This document shows, piece after piece, positions 9,960 through 22,366 of a stretch of DNA of 64,000 nt. The stretch is from Purshia tridentata (taxonomy: Eukaryota; Streptophyta; Magnoliopsida; Rosales; Rosaceae). The translations under genes and the position numbers were made by a program. Positions within the stretch are counted from its first letter, which is position 1. The number at the start of each line of letters is the position of its first letter. Location: the NCBI GenBank assembly GCA_003254885.1, contig QANT01006496.1, positions 124,001-188,000 on the forward strand. The letters are read 5' to 3'. The notes beneath the pieces are model-generated. The model worked only from the letters and a program-made list of their open reading frames with translations, had not been told where the DNA came from and made no database searches.

Positions 9960-12204
9960 TCAGGTAATCACTAGACGCCCAGTCTCATACTGGAGGTAAC
10001 TACCATCATTCATGAGTTTGGTGAGTGGTGAGCTATATGAGCCTCCAACAATTCCCTTATACTCTTTCCACCATGTCATAAAGGTGCTGTGCCTCAAGAA
10101 AATGTCAGGGGTCACTGCATAATTCTTGATGGCATCCAACACATAATCCTCAAACTCCTTCAACTTCAGCTTGGAACTTTCTTTCTCTTCATTACTTGAC
10201 TCCTGATTGTTCAGTACATTGCATGAGATGAGAGCCTCCTCAACATGTGCCCAAAAACAGGAATCATTAGTCAGACAAATACTCACATTCTGTTTTCTGT
10301 CTTCAGGTTTAGGTTTCTTTTCAGGTTTCTCTTCTTCCTTCAGCCATTTCTCTAACAGAATGAAATGCCTGTGTCTTTTTTTAGTTTGGTAATTTTCGGC
10401 GCCATTGTCCTTGCAGTACTCTGCAATGTGAAGTGGTTCAACCATCCTTCTGTAGTTTGTACCCCCCATTAGCCAACGAGTCCGAAAGGTGGCTCCTTCT
10501 TGTTGGGGCTTGTTCTCTACTTCTGCAACTAAGTCCTCCCAGTAATTAGACAGCTTCTTCTTATACTCGTTAACATTAATGTCAGTCGGATTAAGCTGCA
10601 TTTTGTACATGTCATAATATCCAATTTCGCGATCTTTGGATTCCTTCTTGTACCACTCCATGTAGGTCATGTATATTTTCATTTCATTCAATTTCCTTGG
10701 GGCTTCGGAAGCCTTCTTCTTTTGAATTGCTATTTTGGTTTGATGTTTTTCCATCCTTGATTTCATTCTATTGATGTCTATATTGGATTGTTGCTGTTAC
10801 AATGACATTTAGAAATGAGTTGAGGAAGTAGAAAACAAAAATATCCTCAAAAGCAAAAACAAAGGATTCTTAAGTTTATTTTTTTCTGTTTCTTTCTAAA
10901 AGGGAATTGTTAGCCTTAAAAGAAATATCATTATCATTCTTTTTATAGTTTTATGACACCCGCAACAAAAGAAAGGAAAAAGCTGCTTACTTTTTATAGC
11001 TGTTGCAGAGGTATGTATTAATTATAGCACGAATGAAACACAGAAAATATATCATCATGTACTGAAATTTTGGTACCTGTACAACTCCAACTGCTATCAG
11101 AAGAGTCTTTACGGCGGCTTTAATTGGATCGTTTTCCGGTTCAACCAACTCGGGGACCTCTTTGCAAAGTGCCTTAAGCTTGAGGTGTTTCAAAGTTTGT
11201 CCATAATCAAAACGAGGATCAAGGTTTTGAGCTGCACTTTGGGAATTGGTGGCCTCAAACAGTTGCAAAACGGTATCTGCGTCCTCAAAACAAGCACAGC
11301 CTGAAGCAGAGCAAAGGAGGAATGTTCCAAAAGGCTTATAAACACTAGTAGCTTGAGATAGGAAGAGTTTAGAGGCTACAGGATCTTGGTTAGAGGTTAC
11401 ATGCAAGAAGCAAGAATCCCAACTTGAGAATTGTAATACAGATTGTCGAAGCTGTTCATCTCCAATAAAGGGTGAACTGAAAGTAATGCAAAGGGGCCGT
11501 TTGGCTTTTGAGAAATTGAGGCCCTCCAATAGCCATAAGGTGAAGAGGGTAGCCACACAACCTCCCATAGAGTGTCCAGTGATAATTATTAATGAAGGGG
11601 AATCTTTCCTTCCAGCCATTTGTACCAGCTGAAACATTATAAAAAGTTACATATTCAAATTATAAGCGCTTAAATGAAGCAAAAGGGGTTTGATGAGAAA
11701 GCAAACAAGAGTTTTAGAGAGGCACACACTTCCTGTTTCAGACGAGAGAGTTCTTTAAGGTGGCTGTAAAAGAGGGTGACTGCAGCTTTATTGATTGAGA
11801 AAGACGGGTTCTTTTTGCTGCACAGAAATTCAAAGTCCTTAAGAGTAGATGAAGAAACCAAGCCTTGTGGTCCTTGAAGACACATGGATGAAGTGCCAAA
11901 AGTTACGATGGTGGTAAAATTTGATTCATGAGTTTTATTAATATATAAGGAATTAGGATCTTCTGCATTTGGACTATTGTCTCTCTTTTGCTTCGCAATC
12001 GCATCCCATGACTGGTGTAAAGGATCAGAGGTCACCAGCAAGTTTGCTAATTCTAGCCCACCATAGTATCTGTCAATCAACAACAAAAACCAATGTACAA
12101 AAGTAGGACATGGTAAGCTAAAAACTAAATGAAATTTAAAAAATAGAAACAAAAGCCAGAGGGGGAAGAAAAACAGCATTGGAGTGAACTTACTGGTACA
12201 TCAT
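9960..12204 (-). CDS. SAG101: SAG101, EDS1-family lipase-like immune regulator
   Basis: Coding exons on the minus strand: 12204-12194, 12069-11730, 11628-11077 and 10793-9960, totalling 578 residues with all phases consistent. The N-terminal lipase-like domain carries GLELANLLVTSDPLHQSW and the nucleophile-elbow motif GHSMGG (Ser near residue 137), followed by SNQDPV, the likely position of the acid residue. The last exon (residues 302-578) is the helical EP domain that defines EDS1, PAD4 and SAG101. SAG101 forms heterodimers with EDS1 that bind nucleotide second messengers made by TIR receptors and engage the helper NRG1 to drive cell death, in nucleus and cytosol. The start is the least certain part: MMYQYYGG is the only in-frame ATG found upstream of the GLELA block, and an extra upstream exon is possible. 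Confidence 0.85.
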
Positions 12205-12281
12205 CCTCAAGCTTTGTCCGATCTATCTGCTTAGAAACACAAGAAAAATGAATGAAGGATGAGCAGAATGCTGAGGTCTTT

Positions 12282-12488
12282 TTAGAGTCTATGAATAATA
12301 TGATCAACGTCAACTTTAAAGCCTAACCCACCAAGTACTTTGCTAAACCTGTTCGAATTCACCAAGTCTTCGCCAACTAGACCACAAGTAACTTCTTGAA
12401 AGTTTCTCCAGCGACTTTTGCTAGATGCTGTCTTCTTCTCTAAGGCATTAATATATTCTCTAGTCCAGTGGTCCCTATTTAATTCTTC
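12282..12488 (-). pseudogene. Orphan exon-like reading frame, 68 codons, function unknown
   Basis: Open frame on the minus strand running from a possible splice acceptor (gcgtag before 12488) to TAA at 12282-12284. It has no methionine. Its composition looks coding: it starts EELNRDHWTREYINALEKK, continues with SKSRWRNFQEV, and ends with a Gly/Val-rich part including GLVGEDLV and GGLGFKVDV. It lies just upstream of the first SAG101 coding exon and downstream of the PIGN stop. It is either an unrecognised upstream exon of this locus or the leftover of a lost gene; I do not recognise the family. Confidence 0.35.
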
Positions 12489-13215
12489 CTACGCAAATGA
12501 CCATTGACCATATTTTTATTTTTCTCACATCGCGACCAGCAATACAATATGGTATTATGGTTGATGGTTCCCTTTTCCTTTCTTTTCTTTTTTGTTTTCC
12601 GCAATAATCTTTCATTAAGAAAAGGAAAAAAAAATTTCAAAACTATCCTCCCATATAAGAGGAGTTCAAGTAGTCATTTTTTGAGTGCAAATAACAGCTC
12701 TCTAAAAAAATTGGGTTGGTAATTAATTTGACGAGGTGGTCTCTAAATTATAAATACTTGATGGTCAAAATTTGTTATATACTTAAAAGAGGGGTGCATG
12801 TAAAATTAACTCTATAATCAGTCAAATTTCAGACAGCCAAAGCAGAGTGTATACATCTTTTTTTATTTTTTATTTTTTATATTGTATTAGGTTGGGAACT
12901 GAAGACCCCAGCTTGTAAATTTAGTTACAAATTGACTAATGATCTGTAAACAGGATATCTGGTAAAAATGGATTAATGAATCAAGCAGTGTGAGAAGCGT
13001 GCCAAAATTTCAATCTAATGGGGAACACTAGGAAAATCCCATTGCTCTGAATCTCTCATATACAAGCAGTCAGCAAAGGTAGGAAGAAACGGAAAAATTG
13101 TACAATGGGAAGCTGCTCTTAGATCCGTCAGAGGTGCTGTAACAAAGTTAAAGCTCACCACCTTCCAGGAAATTGGGGATTTATTTTGATGCCCAATATC
13201 CCAATTTGACATGAC
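12489..13215. other. PIGN 3' flank, nothing else seen
   Basis: Spacer between the PIGN stop codon and the SAG101 promoter side. It should contain the PIGN 3' UTR; no other feature could be supported. Confidence 0.5.
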
Positions 13216-16200
13216 TTACATTGCTTTCCAAGAGGACCGGTCCACCGAACCAATGTAGATATCTTTTGTGTATATATTCGTGAGGGCGAAAAGCAACAGC
13301 ACAAAGACAACTTGAGCACTCATGATTCCAAAATGGCTGATGCTATTACCAATTTCCATCCAACTTCCTGTATTCCGAACCTGACATCGATCAAAATAGT
13401 CAGTAGGTTTGCCAGAATATATTGATCTGATGCGTATATAATAAGAAGCACCCATCCATTCACATCTAGTATGTATATTAAAAGCAGCATGCGGTGTAGA
13501 TCGAACATTTTGAACTAAGAACTATCATTTAAACATGACTTTGTTTAGGTAATTCTAGCAAAATGCAATGAAACTTCATGTGTAAGGAGCTGAACACCAT
13601 ACCAGGAAGAAGAAATGTATAGTCATTATATCCGAGAATAATATGACAAGAAAATAGCATCCCAGCCGTGGAAGTTGGTTAAGTTTTGTTATTGCACTGA
13701 ATACACATCTGCATTTCGGTCCAACACAAATAGTATGAGAACCACAAATTTTCATTTATAGAAGACCAATTTATCCTCAGAAAAAATAAAGAAACATTAA
13801 ATCACCATAAGTAAACATGGCTAAAATTATTAGAGCCCTAACAGGCTAACAATAATACCTTGCTCAAATTTCTTATGGCTAGAGAGAGAGAGATAGATGC
13901 CTCTACATGCTAGTAAAATTGCATTTTTCCATGCCATAAATAATCGCAAACGTAGTTTCAGAAAAAAGAATGATGTATATTTTAACCAGCTTGTACCCCC
14001 TATCACATAAAATTGCAGCCGTACTTACATGACAAGCAGGAATGGAATGAGTAACTTGAAGATAAGTAAGGCTGCCATGAGAAACGGCTGCAATTAAAAG
14101 CAACTCATATCAGATAAAGTAGCAGAATTCTGGCAAATAATATTACAGTTGTCTAGGAAAGTTTGACCTTCCACTTACGCTGAAGACAGTAATGAATCGA
14201 TAGACAGATGAAATCTCAAAACTAGCGATACTTGCAAAATTTCCCGTTCCAAAGAAGGCAACATTAAATAAAACCATCTAAAAACACAAAATCCATTAGA
14301 TTATAACAATCTCATTACCAGTTAAATTATTAAAAAGATTGAGCAATGTAAATCATTCAATTTATAAGACAATCATGATCACTGATGAAGCTGAATATTT
14401 GAGAATGCAAAGTTGCAAAAAGTTCAAAATAGATGGAAGACATATAAAGGAAGTATAATAAAGAAAAGAAACTTACAAAGATTAAAGGAATTCTCACATC
14501 AGACAGCTGCAAGTATCTACCATCAATTATGATATTATTCTCCATATTGTTAAAGGAACTTGACAACCTTTTCACCTTACTCGAGTAAATAAGTGTGTTT
14601 TCAAATAGTATCCAAGCCATGAGCACAAGAGAAAGAGCACCATAGAAGACAGCTTCATAACTTCAAAAGTTTTGAGAATGAACGAAAAGGTTATAAAAAT
14701 TTATCCTAACTTTCTGCACATTCACAAAGCTGTTAAATGAAGACTAGCATGACAATTAGCATATAAATGGCCTGTACCCAATAGATAATAGAAGGAATGT
14801 GGGTGCAAAACCGAGAAATATGGAAGTAAGCCGGGACAAGAGACCATTTGCTGAAAATAATGGAAGTACCATCGAAAAACCTATGACAAAACAAATTAAT
14901 AGATAAATATTAATTGACATGTAATTTGCAGTTCTAAATTTTCAGGCACTCAACAACTATCCACTGGTATACCAATATCACATAGAGTGTAAAAAAACAA
15001 CTATCTTAAAAGAACTTTAAAAACATTAAAATATTAAAAAAAAATTAAAGTATTAGTCGGATTTATAGAAAATCCTGAATAGCAGTATAAATATTAACCT
15101 AAATGGGAAGAGTCCAAAAGCATACCAGCAATGGACCAATTTATAATCTGGTGCAAACCAAGCAGTTCTTGCTTCTGTGTCCTATGAGAGGTTGATATTG
15201 ACACCATCGCAGACGATAATCCAACCAAAAGAGCCTAATTCACAAATATCCAAAAAAACACAAAAATAAAATTTATCTTCAGATCTGTTAAGCTACATTA
15301 TGCATTAAGCATCTACACAAACAGAGGACAGCAACAGCTTAAGCACCTGTAATTGAAAGATCATGGGTAATTTGGGTTTCTTTCTGTCTTGATTACAGAT
15401 ACTTAGCCAATACTTGTTTCCTCCAGTACGCAGATCAAGCAACCTAGCAGCCACTCCTATCATAATAATCATAACTCCGCTCCCAATTCTGCGAACATGA
15501 TTTTTCACAAAATGCACCATTTGAAGACCAACCCAAATGTTACTAATAGACACAAAAAAGAAGATAGTTAATACAGTATATTGTCTAGTTTTCCTATAAG
15601 CTTTTAAGAAAACTAGACAATATACTGTTTTAACTGTGGCCAGGTTTCCCATAACTGATGTGAGTACAAGAAAGACATTGTTTGAATTTGAGATTGTGTT
15701 AACAACTCTTACAGTTATTTTCGAAAATTTTTTGTAACTGTCTGTAAAATTAACACCCACACACATGGACATGTGCACACGCACATACACACACACCCAT
15801 AGGGACACATTAAAGAAAAGATGACTTACACTAGATTATTATTATCGGGAATTTCTGCTGGCATCAAAGTAAATACAGACAAGAACCAACATGCAAAACA
15901 AACATAGAATGGTATCCCAGATCTCCATGGAATTGACTTAAAGAGATAAAGATAGGCTATGACCCCGGAAACCAGGAAACACCAAGTGTAGAGCTTCCTC
16001 TCAGTGAAGCTGAATACCTGCAGAAATACCAAATTATGATGTTCAGAACCACTTTACCATGACTTGCAGCAGGATAATTTGTAATTTCAATTTCAGTACC
16101 AGCATTTCAAGAATGAATACTGAGACAGCAGAAGTGGCTAGAATTTTAGCAAAATAATCGGTTCTTCTTCCATATAACTGCTTCCACAATGCTTTGATGA

Positions 16201-19141
16201 ACCAATATTCACTAAATATTTGTGTCCACAAAAATACTGTCATTGTTGTGTATGCATGATAAAGAGGAGGAGAATGCTCCAGAAAGAGCACAGTACTAAA
16301 CAGTCCCAGCAACAAGCATCCACAAAGTTGTACCTATAATAAAAAATAAAAAGAGATTTGTGAGTTACTTGCATACTTACATCTTCTTTAGATTCTTTAA
16401 AAAAAAAAAAAAAAAAGAGACATCTTTGTTTCTTGGAAATCCTTCCTTCAATTTAATAACCATTATTAAAGCACAAGAGGTCAAGCTTACACAAAATTAC
16501 TTTTCTGGAATTATCCATCCGATAATCTGCTTGCTCCTTTCTAAATATATCCCCAGCCAATGAAGTATAAGATTGCAGCACATGGAGAACAATATAGGTC
16601 ATCCAACCAATATACCCAAGAATAATAATAGTCATGAGCATCAGCCAATCGTAAGTTTGAAAATAGTGAAGTCCTTGTAGTGCCAAGTCTCGAAGATCTT
16701 CAGATAGCTTCCTTGCAGCTTCGTAGTCTTCACTAGATATCAGATCCTCAATCTGATCCAAGAGGGAGGAATATTGGCCCAGTGGTTTGAAAGGCTTGAA
16801 ATAAAATGAATTTGACTGCTTTGTTTCTAATTTTGTAAAGAAATCCAACATTAATAAAAATTAAGACCACACCCCCTTTCACTTCCAAAAATATTTAGTG
16901 CAATCAGATACAGTAAATGATATTTTTAAAAGTTCAAAGTGGCACTTAAGTATTGTTCACTGATCAAAATTCAGAAAACACAAACACTGTGCATGATGCC
17001 TTTTTCTTTCAAGGGATATAAAAAAATTAGAGAAAAATTTCAGTTTTAAAAGAAAAAATCGATAATAAATTAAGCTAGTATCAAACTACATATGCGATGG
17101 TCAGAGCTTCAAGAAAAGGATACGTGATTTCCGAAGAAACTGGTTGAGAACTTGCTTTGTGTTGGCTAGCACAGCTTCAACTTCTTCTGCCTGGACAACA
17201 AAACAAAAAGAAAATCTCTCAGTTGTCTACTTGTTTATAATCTTGTTGGACCAACAAATTACCAGTAGGACACTAAAACGTATGATAAAACATTATGTTG
17301 GCAAACATATAAGATATAACATATTTTATCCTTTACAACAAATACAAAAAAGTCCTCCATCAAACCGGTGGACTATACCTTTTTCATGTCAATATAATCA
17401 AGGGGTAAACTTCCAACTGAGTTTACAGGACATGGTAAACCAAGAAGAGTTGACTGCCAGAAAAGTCAATCAGAGTATAAGAGTGATAAACGTTGAGAGT
17501 AGTTTTAAGGAAAATAAAAAAAGAATAGGCAAATAAATTGTACAACCATGAGAGGTGCAATATCAGCTTGATTAACATCCACCCTTTCAATGCCATGAAG
17601 GCCCCATTCTGTAGGTGTTGGTGTGTCATGCAAATGATCATCAATAAAACGAAAACCACAGTCAGAATGGTTGCTGCTGGAGACTGGCTTGGGATGTTTA
17701 ACACCTGCTCCCCAAACAACAAGGGGAGTATCAGTGTTTGAAGGATGTCCATCTCCATGGCTTCCTATCAGTGAAATAATAACACGTATGAATCATTGTG
17801 AGGGAAGAAGCCCAGCACAAAGAAATCACTAGAAGAATTCTCATGTAAAAGTAATTAACTAGCAGGAACTTCCAACCTTTGTCATGCATTCCATGGTCAG
17901 CAGTAAAAATGTATGATGTACGATTGTCTCTGTAATAATCTTCAAGAAGATTATTAACCCTTTCTGCAATACTGTCAACAACCGCAACATTATTGAGATA
18001 AATGGACGAATAGGGCCTATGTGCATGACCATTTGAATCACAGCCAAGTAGGTGCAAAAATATGACAAGATTGTCCTGTAAAAGTAACTCCCTCAGCTTT
18101 GGGTCTTCTTTGGACCTATTCAGAAGGCCCTGAAATTGTTCGAAAGACCACTCATCCAGAAAGGAAGCATCTGCATTAACATATATAATTGATAAAGCAT
18201 TGAATGAAGTGACAACCCCCTTTTGCGCTATGATCATTTCAATAGTATTTACTAAATATTTAAAATCTACGAGTAAAAGAACTCAATTTTACAAATCGAG
18301 TAAAAAACAAAAACAGAGATAGTATTTTGTAACTGAATGAATGTGTTGAAAGACTGAACCAAACCAGTAGCAAAGTCTTCAAATTCATGAGGATAACTGT
18401 TCCAGGTAGCGTGAGGCAAGGCACTACAGAAAATTGGAACTATATCTGGACTACCATAAGAGAAAGTATGCCGGCTTCGGTTAAATACTGAATCGAATTC
18501 CACAGGATTAGCTTTCCAGCCTGCAAAAAACGAATTGGGTATCTTTAATAAAGCCATTTTAGTCTGTATGCAAGAAGAAAAAAGGAAAAAAAAAAAAAAA
18601 AAAAAACAAACCTTTTGTGACAGCACTGGGATCTTCATAGAAGCCAGCGATAATAGCAACATGTCCAGGCCTTGATTCAGTGGGGGGACGAGCATGGGAA
18701 ACTCCCCAACGACCCTTCTCTTTGATCACGCTTCTCAAAAAGGGTGCTCGGAATTTTCCTTCGGAATCGGGCTCGAAGAACTTGTCAGCTCGCAGACCAT
18801 CAGCTGCAGCAGCACAAACTCTGAAGTTTAAGGCATAATATACTCAAAAAACAAAGAGAGCAGAGAGTGAAAATGATAAACGTACAGACGAGTAAAACGA
18901 GACGTTTTGCGGGGGCAGAGAAGCGAGGGGTGACGAGATCCATGCCGTGAACAATGGGGGACTTAAAGTAGATGTCGAAGATGCTGAGCATATAAACAGC
19001 GTGAAGAACAACACCCACTACCACCAGCCATTTCTCTTTCCTCTTCAGCCATATCCTTCTGCTCCTTAAGTTTTCTCTGCTGCTTCTGCTTCCTTCTGCT
19101 ACCTCTCGCTCCCCCAAAATTCCTTCTTTCCCACCACGCAT
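13216..19141 (-). CDS. PIGN: GPI ethanolamine phosphate transferase 1 (PIGN/Mcd4)
   Basis: Eighteen coding exons on the minus strand: 19141-18886, 18803-18612, 18520-18365, 18170-17877, 17764-17547, 17453-17379, 17190-17124, 16826-16501, 16333-16100, 16017-15830, 15488-15347, 15234-15126, 14880-14778, 14660-14477, 14277-14179, 14087-14029, 13708-13603 and 13380-13216. They sum to 990 residues. After a basic N-terminus and one membrane segment comes an alkaline-phosphatase-fold luminal domain: [29 protein letters not shown] and the metal site [17 protein letters not shown]. The C-terminal half is a string of about a dozen hydrophobic helices. The enzyme adds ethanolamine phosphate to the first mannose of the GPI precursor in the ER. 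The frame continues upstream of the chosen ATG without another ATG; the chosen start gives a length near that recalled for the Arabidopsis protein. Confidence 0.95.
15564..15637. repeat. Near-perfect 74-nt palindrome in PIGN intron 10
   Basis: Arms 15573-15593 and 15608-15628 are 21-nt perfect reverse complements (acagtatattgtctagtttt plus c). Pairing continues outward to 15564/15637 with one mismatch and one G-U pair, and inward through AAGCTT with two mismatches, leaving almost no loop. The intron spans 15489-15829. It may be a tiny foldback element, the centre of a MITE, or a small-RNA-generating hairpin. Confidence 0.9.
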
Positions 19142-19257
19142 GTCTGCTCTGCTGTCTTCTTCACTCCGTCGCCTTCCTTCGCGATCTTCTTCACAAACGT
19201 CGTTCAACTCTTTTCTCTCTCCCGTTAATTTTCCTACTCTTACTAAGAAAGAATTAT

Positions 19258-19330
19258 GAGCCCATTCACATATTGGGCCTGGATTCTGGCCTAGGAAATT
19301 TTATTTATGATGGGCCAAGGCCCATAATCT
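19258..19330 (-). promoter_or_regulatory. Site II (TGGGCC/GGCCCA) cluster upstream of PIGN
   Basis: At least three TGGGCC or GGCCCA elements lie within about 70 bases, 120-190 bases upstream of the PIGN ATG. Such TCP-bound elements are typical of housekeeping promoters in plants. Confidence 0.55.
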
Positions 19331-19518
19331 GAATATGGGTACATTTGCACGGTCGCAGCATGCCACGCAGCCTATAACCCTTCATTTATCGCCATGGATG
19401 TGAATTTCTTATTCTTTTCTCACTAGGAAAATGCTATGTGCAATGTCGCATGAGGATGCTTCCTCCAGACAACATCCAGTTCATGACTCCTTAAATATTC
19501 TTCGTCATATGCTATCTG

Positions 19519-20098
19519 ATATGTTCCTCTCTCTTTTTTCGTGGATATGGAAACGTATAGTCGAGAAGTCTGAGATTAACTAGATTGGACAGGGCCTCTG
19601 CGAACTGATTTTGTGCTCATTAACTGTGCATAACCCATAAACAAGCATTAAGACGAAGTTGGAACGAGCAGTAACATTAATAATTTGAAACGACCTGCAT
19701 GGTTAATTGCTTGATCTTTTCTAATGTAACCAAAAAAACTGAAACTTCACAAAGTGAAATGATAATTGTCCATTTAATTATATATGTTCCTCTCTCTTTT
19801 TTCGTGGATATGGAAATGGATAGTCGAGAAGTCTGAGATTAGCTAGATTGGACAGGGCCTCTGCGAACTGATTTTGTGCTCATTAACTGTGCAAGGCACA
19901 AGAGGTGGTTTTGGAAGCCAGGAACTTTGGGGCCTTGGGAGATCTTCATAACCCATAAACAAGCATTAAGACGAAGTTGGAACGAGCAGTAACATTAATA
20001 ATTTGAAACGACCTGCATGGTTAATTGCTTGATCTTTTCTAATGTAACCAAAAAAAAATGAAACTTCACAAAGTGAAATGATAATTGTCCATTTAATT
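19519..20098. repeat. Direct tandem duplication of about 263/317 bp
   Basis: Copy one runs 19519-19781 and copy two 19782-20098, beginning atatgttcctctctcttttt in each. They differ at a few bases, plus a 55-bp block in copy two only (start aggcacaagaggtgg, about 19894-19948). The block boundaries share a 2-base CA repeat, so copy one probably lost it by a microhomology deletion. No gene is involved. Confidence 0.95.
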
Positions 20099-20248
20099 AA
20101 TAGATGCAGGAAGTAGTAGTACAAGTCTACAATCTAGAAAGGACACTAGAAAACCATTTATTTTCTCGCCTCTCATAATACTTATTAATTACATATGCTT
20201 AAGTGCTTAGCACACGACTTTGGGTGGCCTAAAAAAGAAAAACGTTTT

Positions 20249-21317
20249 CTAAGGGCACTTGGATCTGTTTCCGTGAGTGAGCATATCAGTGTAGCACTTG
20301 CCACATCTCTCTCGGTTGCCAAAAGTTCCCGGAGGAACACATCTGCAGCGGTCACAGCATGTCATGCAGGCTCTCATGCACACCCTCTTCCTTGAATGTA
20401 ATTGGCACCTATTATCACACAATGGGATGCAATCTGTCCATAAACACATCAATTTAAATTAATCAACAAACACAAAATTTGATTAATTCAAAAGGGTCAT
20501 TTAGATATTTACCCTTTTTGGACCGAACAGGGGTCATTGGTGGAAAATAAGGGGGTGGCTTCACTGGGGGCAGAGGAGCTGGTGGCTTCACAAGGGGTGG
20601 AGTGGGTGCCTTCACTGGAGGTGTTGTTGGAGGAGCTGGCTTCACCACTGGGGTTGGTGGAGCTGGTGGCTTGACCACCGGGGTCGGTGGAGCTGGTGCC
20701 TTCACTGGTGGTGCCTTTACCAGAGGTGGTGGTGGTGGAGCCACTAGTGGAGCCTTGTAAGGAGCTGGTGCAGGTACTAGGCCTTTAGCATAAGCAGCCT
20801 GGGTATTAACCACAATATTGATTGTTAAAAGACTCATACACACCAAGTGAACAAGGTACTGGTCTCAACTTGTTATTAAATCAGTAAGGTAAGCTAATTG
20901 ATTTGAACCCAGTAATTGCCTGTATCATTAAGTCAATTAATGTAAGTATGTAACTATCTAAAAGTCCATTAGCAAACTAGCTAGAGACCAAGTTCTTTCA
21001 AGATTTGAGCTTTTGGTGCATTAGCTAAAGTTTTTTATTAATTGGTGCCAGATATAAAATATGTAGTACTTATTAAACAGCAACTACCTTTATCTCAAGT
21101 TCCTCTTGAAGTAGATGATTATAAGATGAAGCCTACAAAGACAGGGATATCAACACATTTAGACAAATCCAAACTAGATATCCGAAAACTAGCTGGTAAT
21201 AACAAGAAGAAGAAGAAAGACAATGCTAGTGTGTATATTGAGATAGATAAATATAATTACCCTTGTCGTAACTAAGAGAAAAGTTGCAAAGAGAAGAAGC
21301 ATGGTTTTGGAAGCCAT
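20249..21317 (-). CDS. GASA14: Proline-rich GASA/Snakin peptide (GASA14-like)
   Basis: Three exons on the minus strand: 21317-21261, 20798-20513 and 20433-20249, giving 175 residues. Exon 1 encodes a secretion signal (MASKTMLLLFATFLLVTT). Exon 2 is a proline-rich linker of about 90 residues with repeated PPAPPTPVVKP-type units. Exon 3 encodes the GASA domain with all 12 cysteines in the expected order, ending RSKCP. Secretion to the wall is expected. Arabidopsis GASA14 has the same signal plus proline-rich plus GASA layout and is gibberellin-responsive, acting in leaf growth and ROS control. Most GASA proteins are about 100 residues without the linker, so the length is diagnostic. Confidence 0.93.
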
Positions 21318-22366
21318 TGTACAAAAGCTAGAATATACCAAGAACACTCGAAGAGTGAAAGAGGTAAGAAAGTGAAGTCAGAGGGATGACTCTAGCAGAA
21401 GCATAGTGTGGTATAAATAGTGTTGAAAAGTTTCACACGCTGATATATGTTTTATGTATATTTTTAAATGTGATGCAATTAAATTAGAGGTGCATGCCAG
21501 CCAGCAACAATAGCAGATGAGCTAGCAGAGGCTGCAGACTGCAGAGACATATGATATAAGTAAAAGCTTGGTGTCCGAAAAATCTGAGTGAGTAAATAGT
21601 GCGACTACGACCCACACCTTCCCCAACCCAAGGAGTACAGGGTCCTCACTCCACTAAACTATTATATCTACTTTTCATCGAAGTATGTGTCACCAATAAA
21701 TTAAATATCCTTCACACGAGGTATGTCTATCTCATTATTCTCATCTGTATCATGAAAACTACAAAACTAATTAAGACTTGTAACCAAAGCTTGCGAGCTA
21801 GCTAGCTACATTTCCTAGAATCTCAACTCTCTCGTAAATTATAAATAAAATATCATTGCTTTTCTAATAATGCCTTTCTGTAGGTATATATATGATATCT
21901 CATCGACCTTCTATTCCCAGTTTGTCTTACCTGTGAACTCACTCGAAACATGAGTCAATAAATGTAGCGGTGAACATTTTACCATTATACACAGTACAGA
22001 CAGCTGGTTCCCGCTAAGGATCCAACAAGCAATCTCATTAACACGACTACATATGAGCACAGCTAGGAAAGCTTAAATTATAGTGCTAGCTGGTTCCATA
22101 TTAATAATATATAAATCAATGTATGGACCTAGAAAGATCCATACATTTATGTTTTTACTAGGTGCAACTTCGAAACTAGCGTATGATTTGAATATTAAGA
22201 AAATTCAAAGGTATTTGCATCGCTACTCACTCAAACTGTATTTGTATACAGATCCAAATTTGGCCAAACTAGATATAAAAGGTATATGCAGATCCCATTA
22301 TATTAAAGCATTTGTTTCACCGAGATCGATAGTCTCTGACATGATATAAACATGAGAAAGCTTTTT
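21318..22366. other. GASA promoter region and spacer
   Basis: The part next to 21317 should hold the GASA promoter; a TATTTATA motif on the minus strand lies near 21416. The rest is AT-rich with no gene. Confidence 0.45.

Noticed and set aside
19580-19900. About 14 residues on the minus strand resembling the RNase H part of plant LTR-element polyproteins
   Set aside because: Too short and without neighbouring homologous parts or terminal repeats; not enough to call an element.
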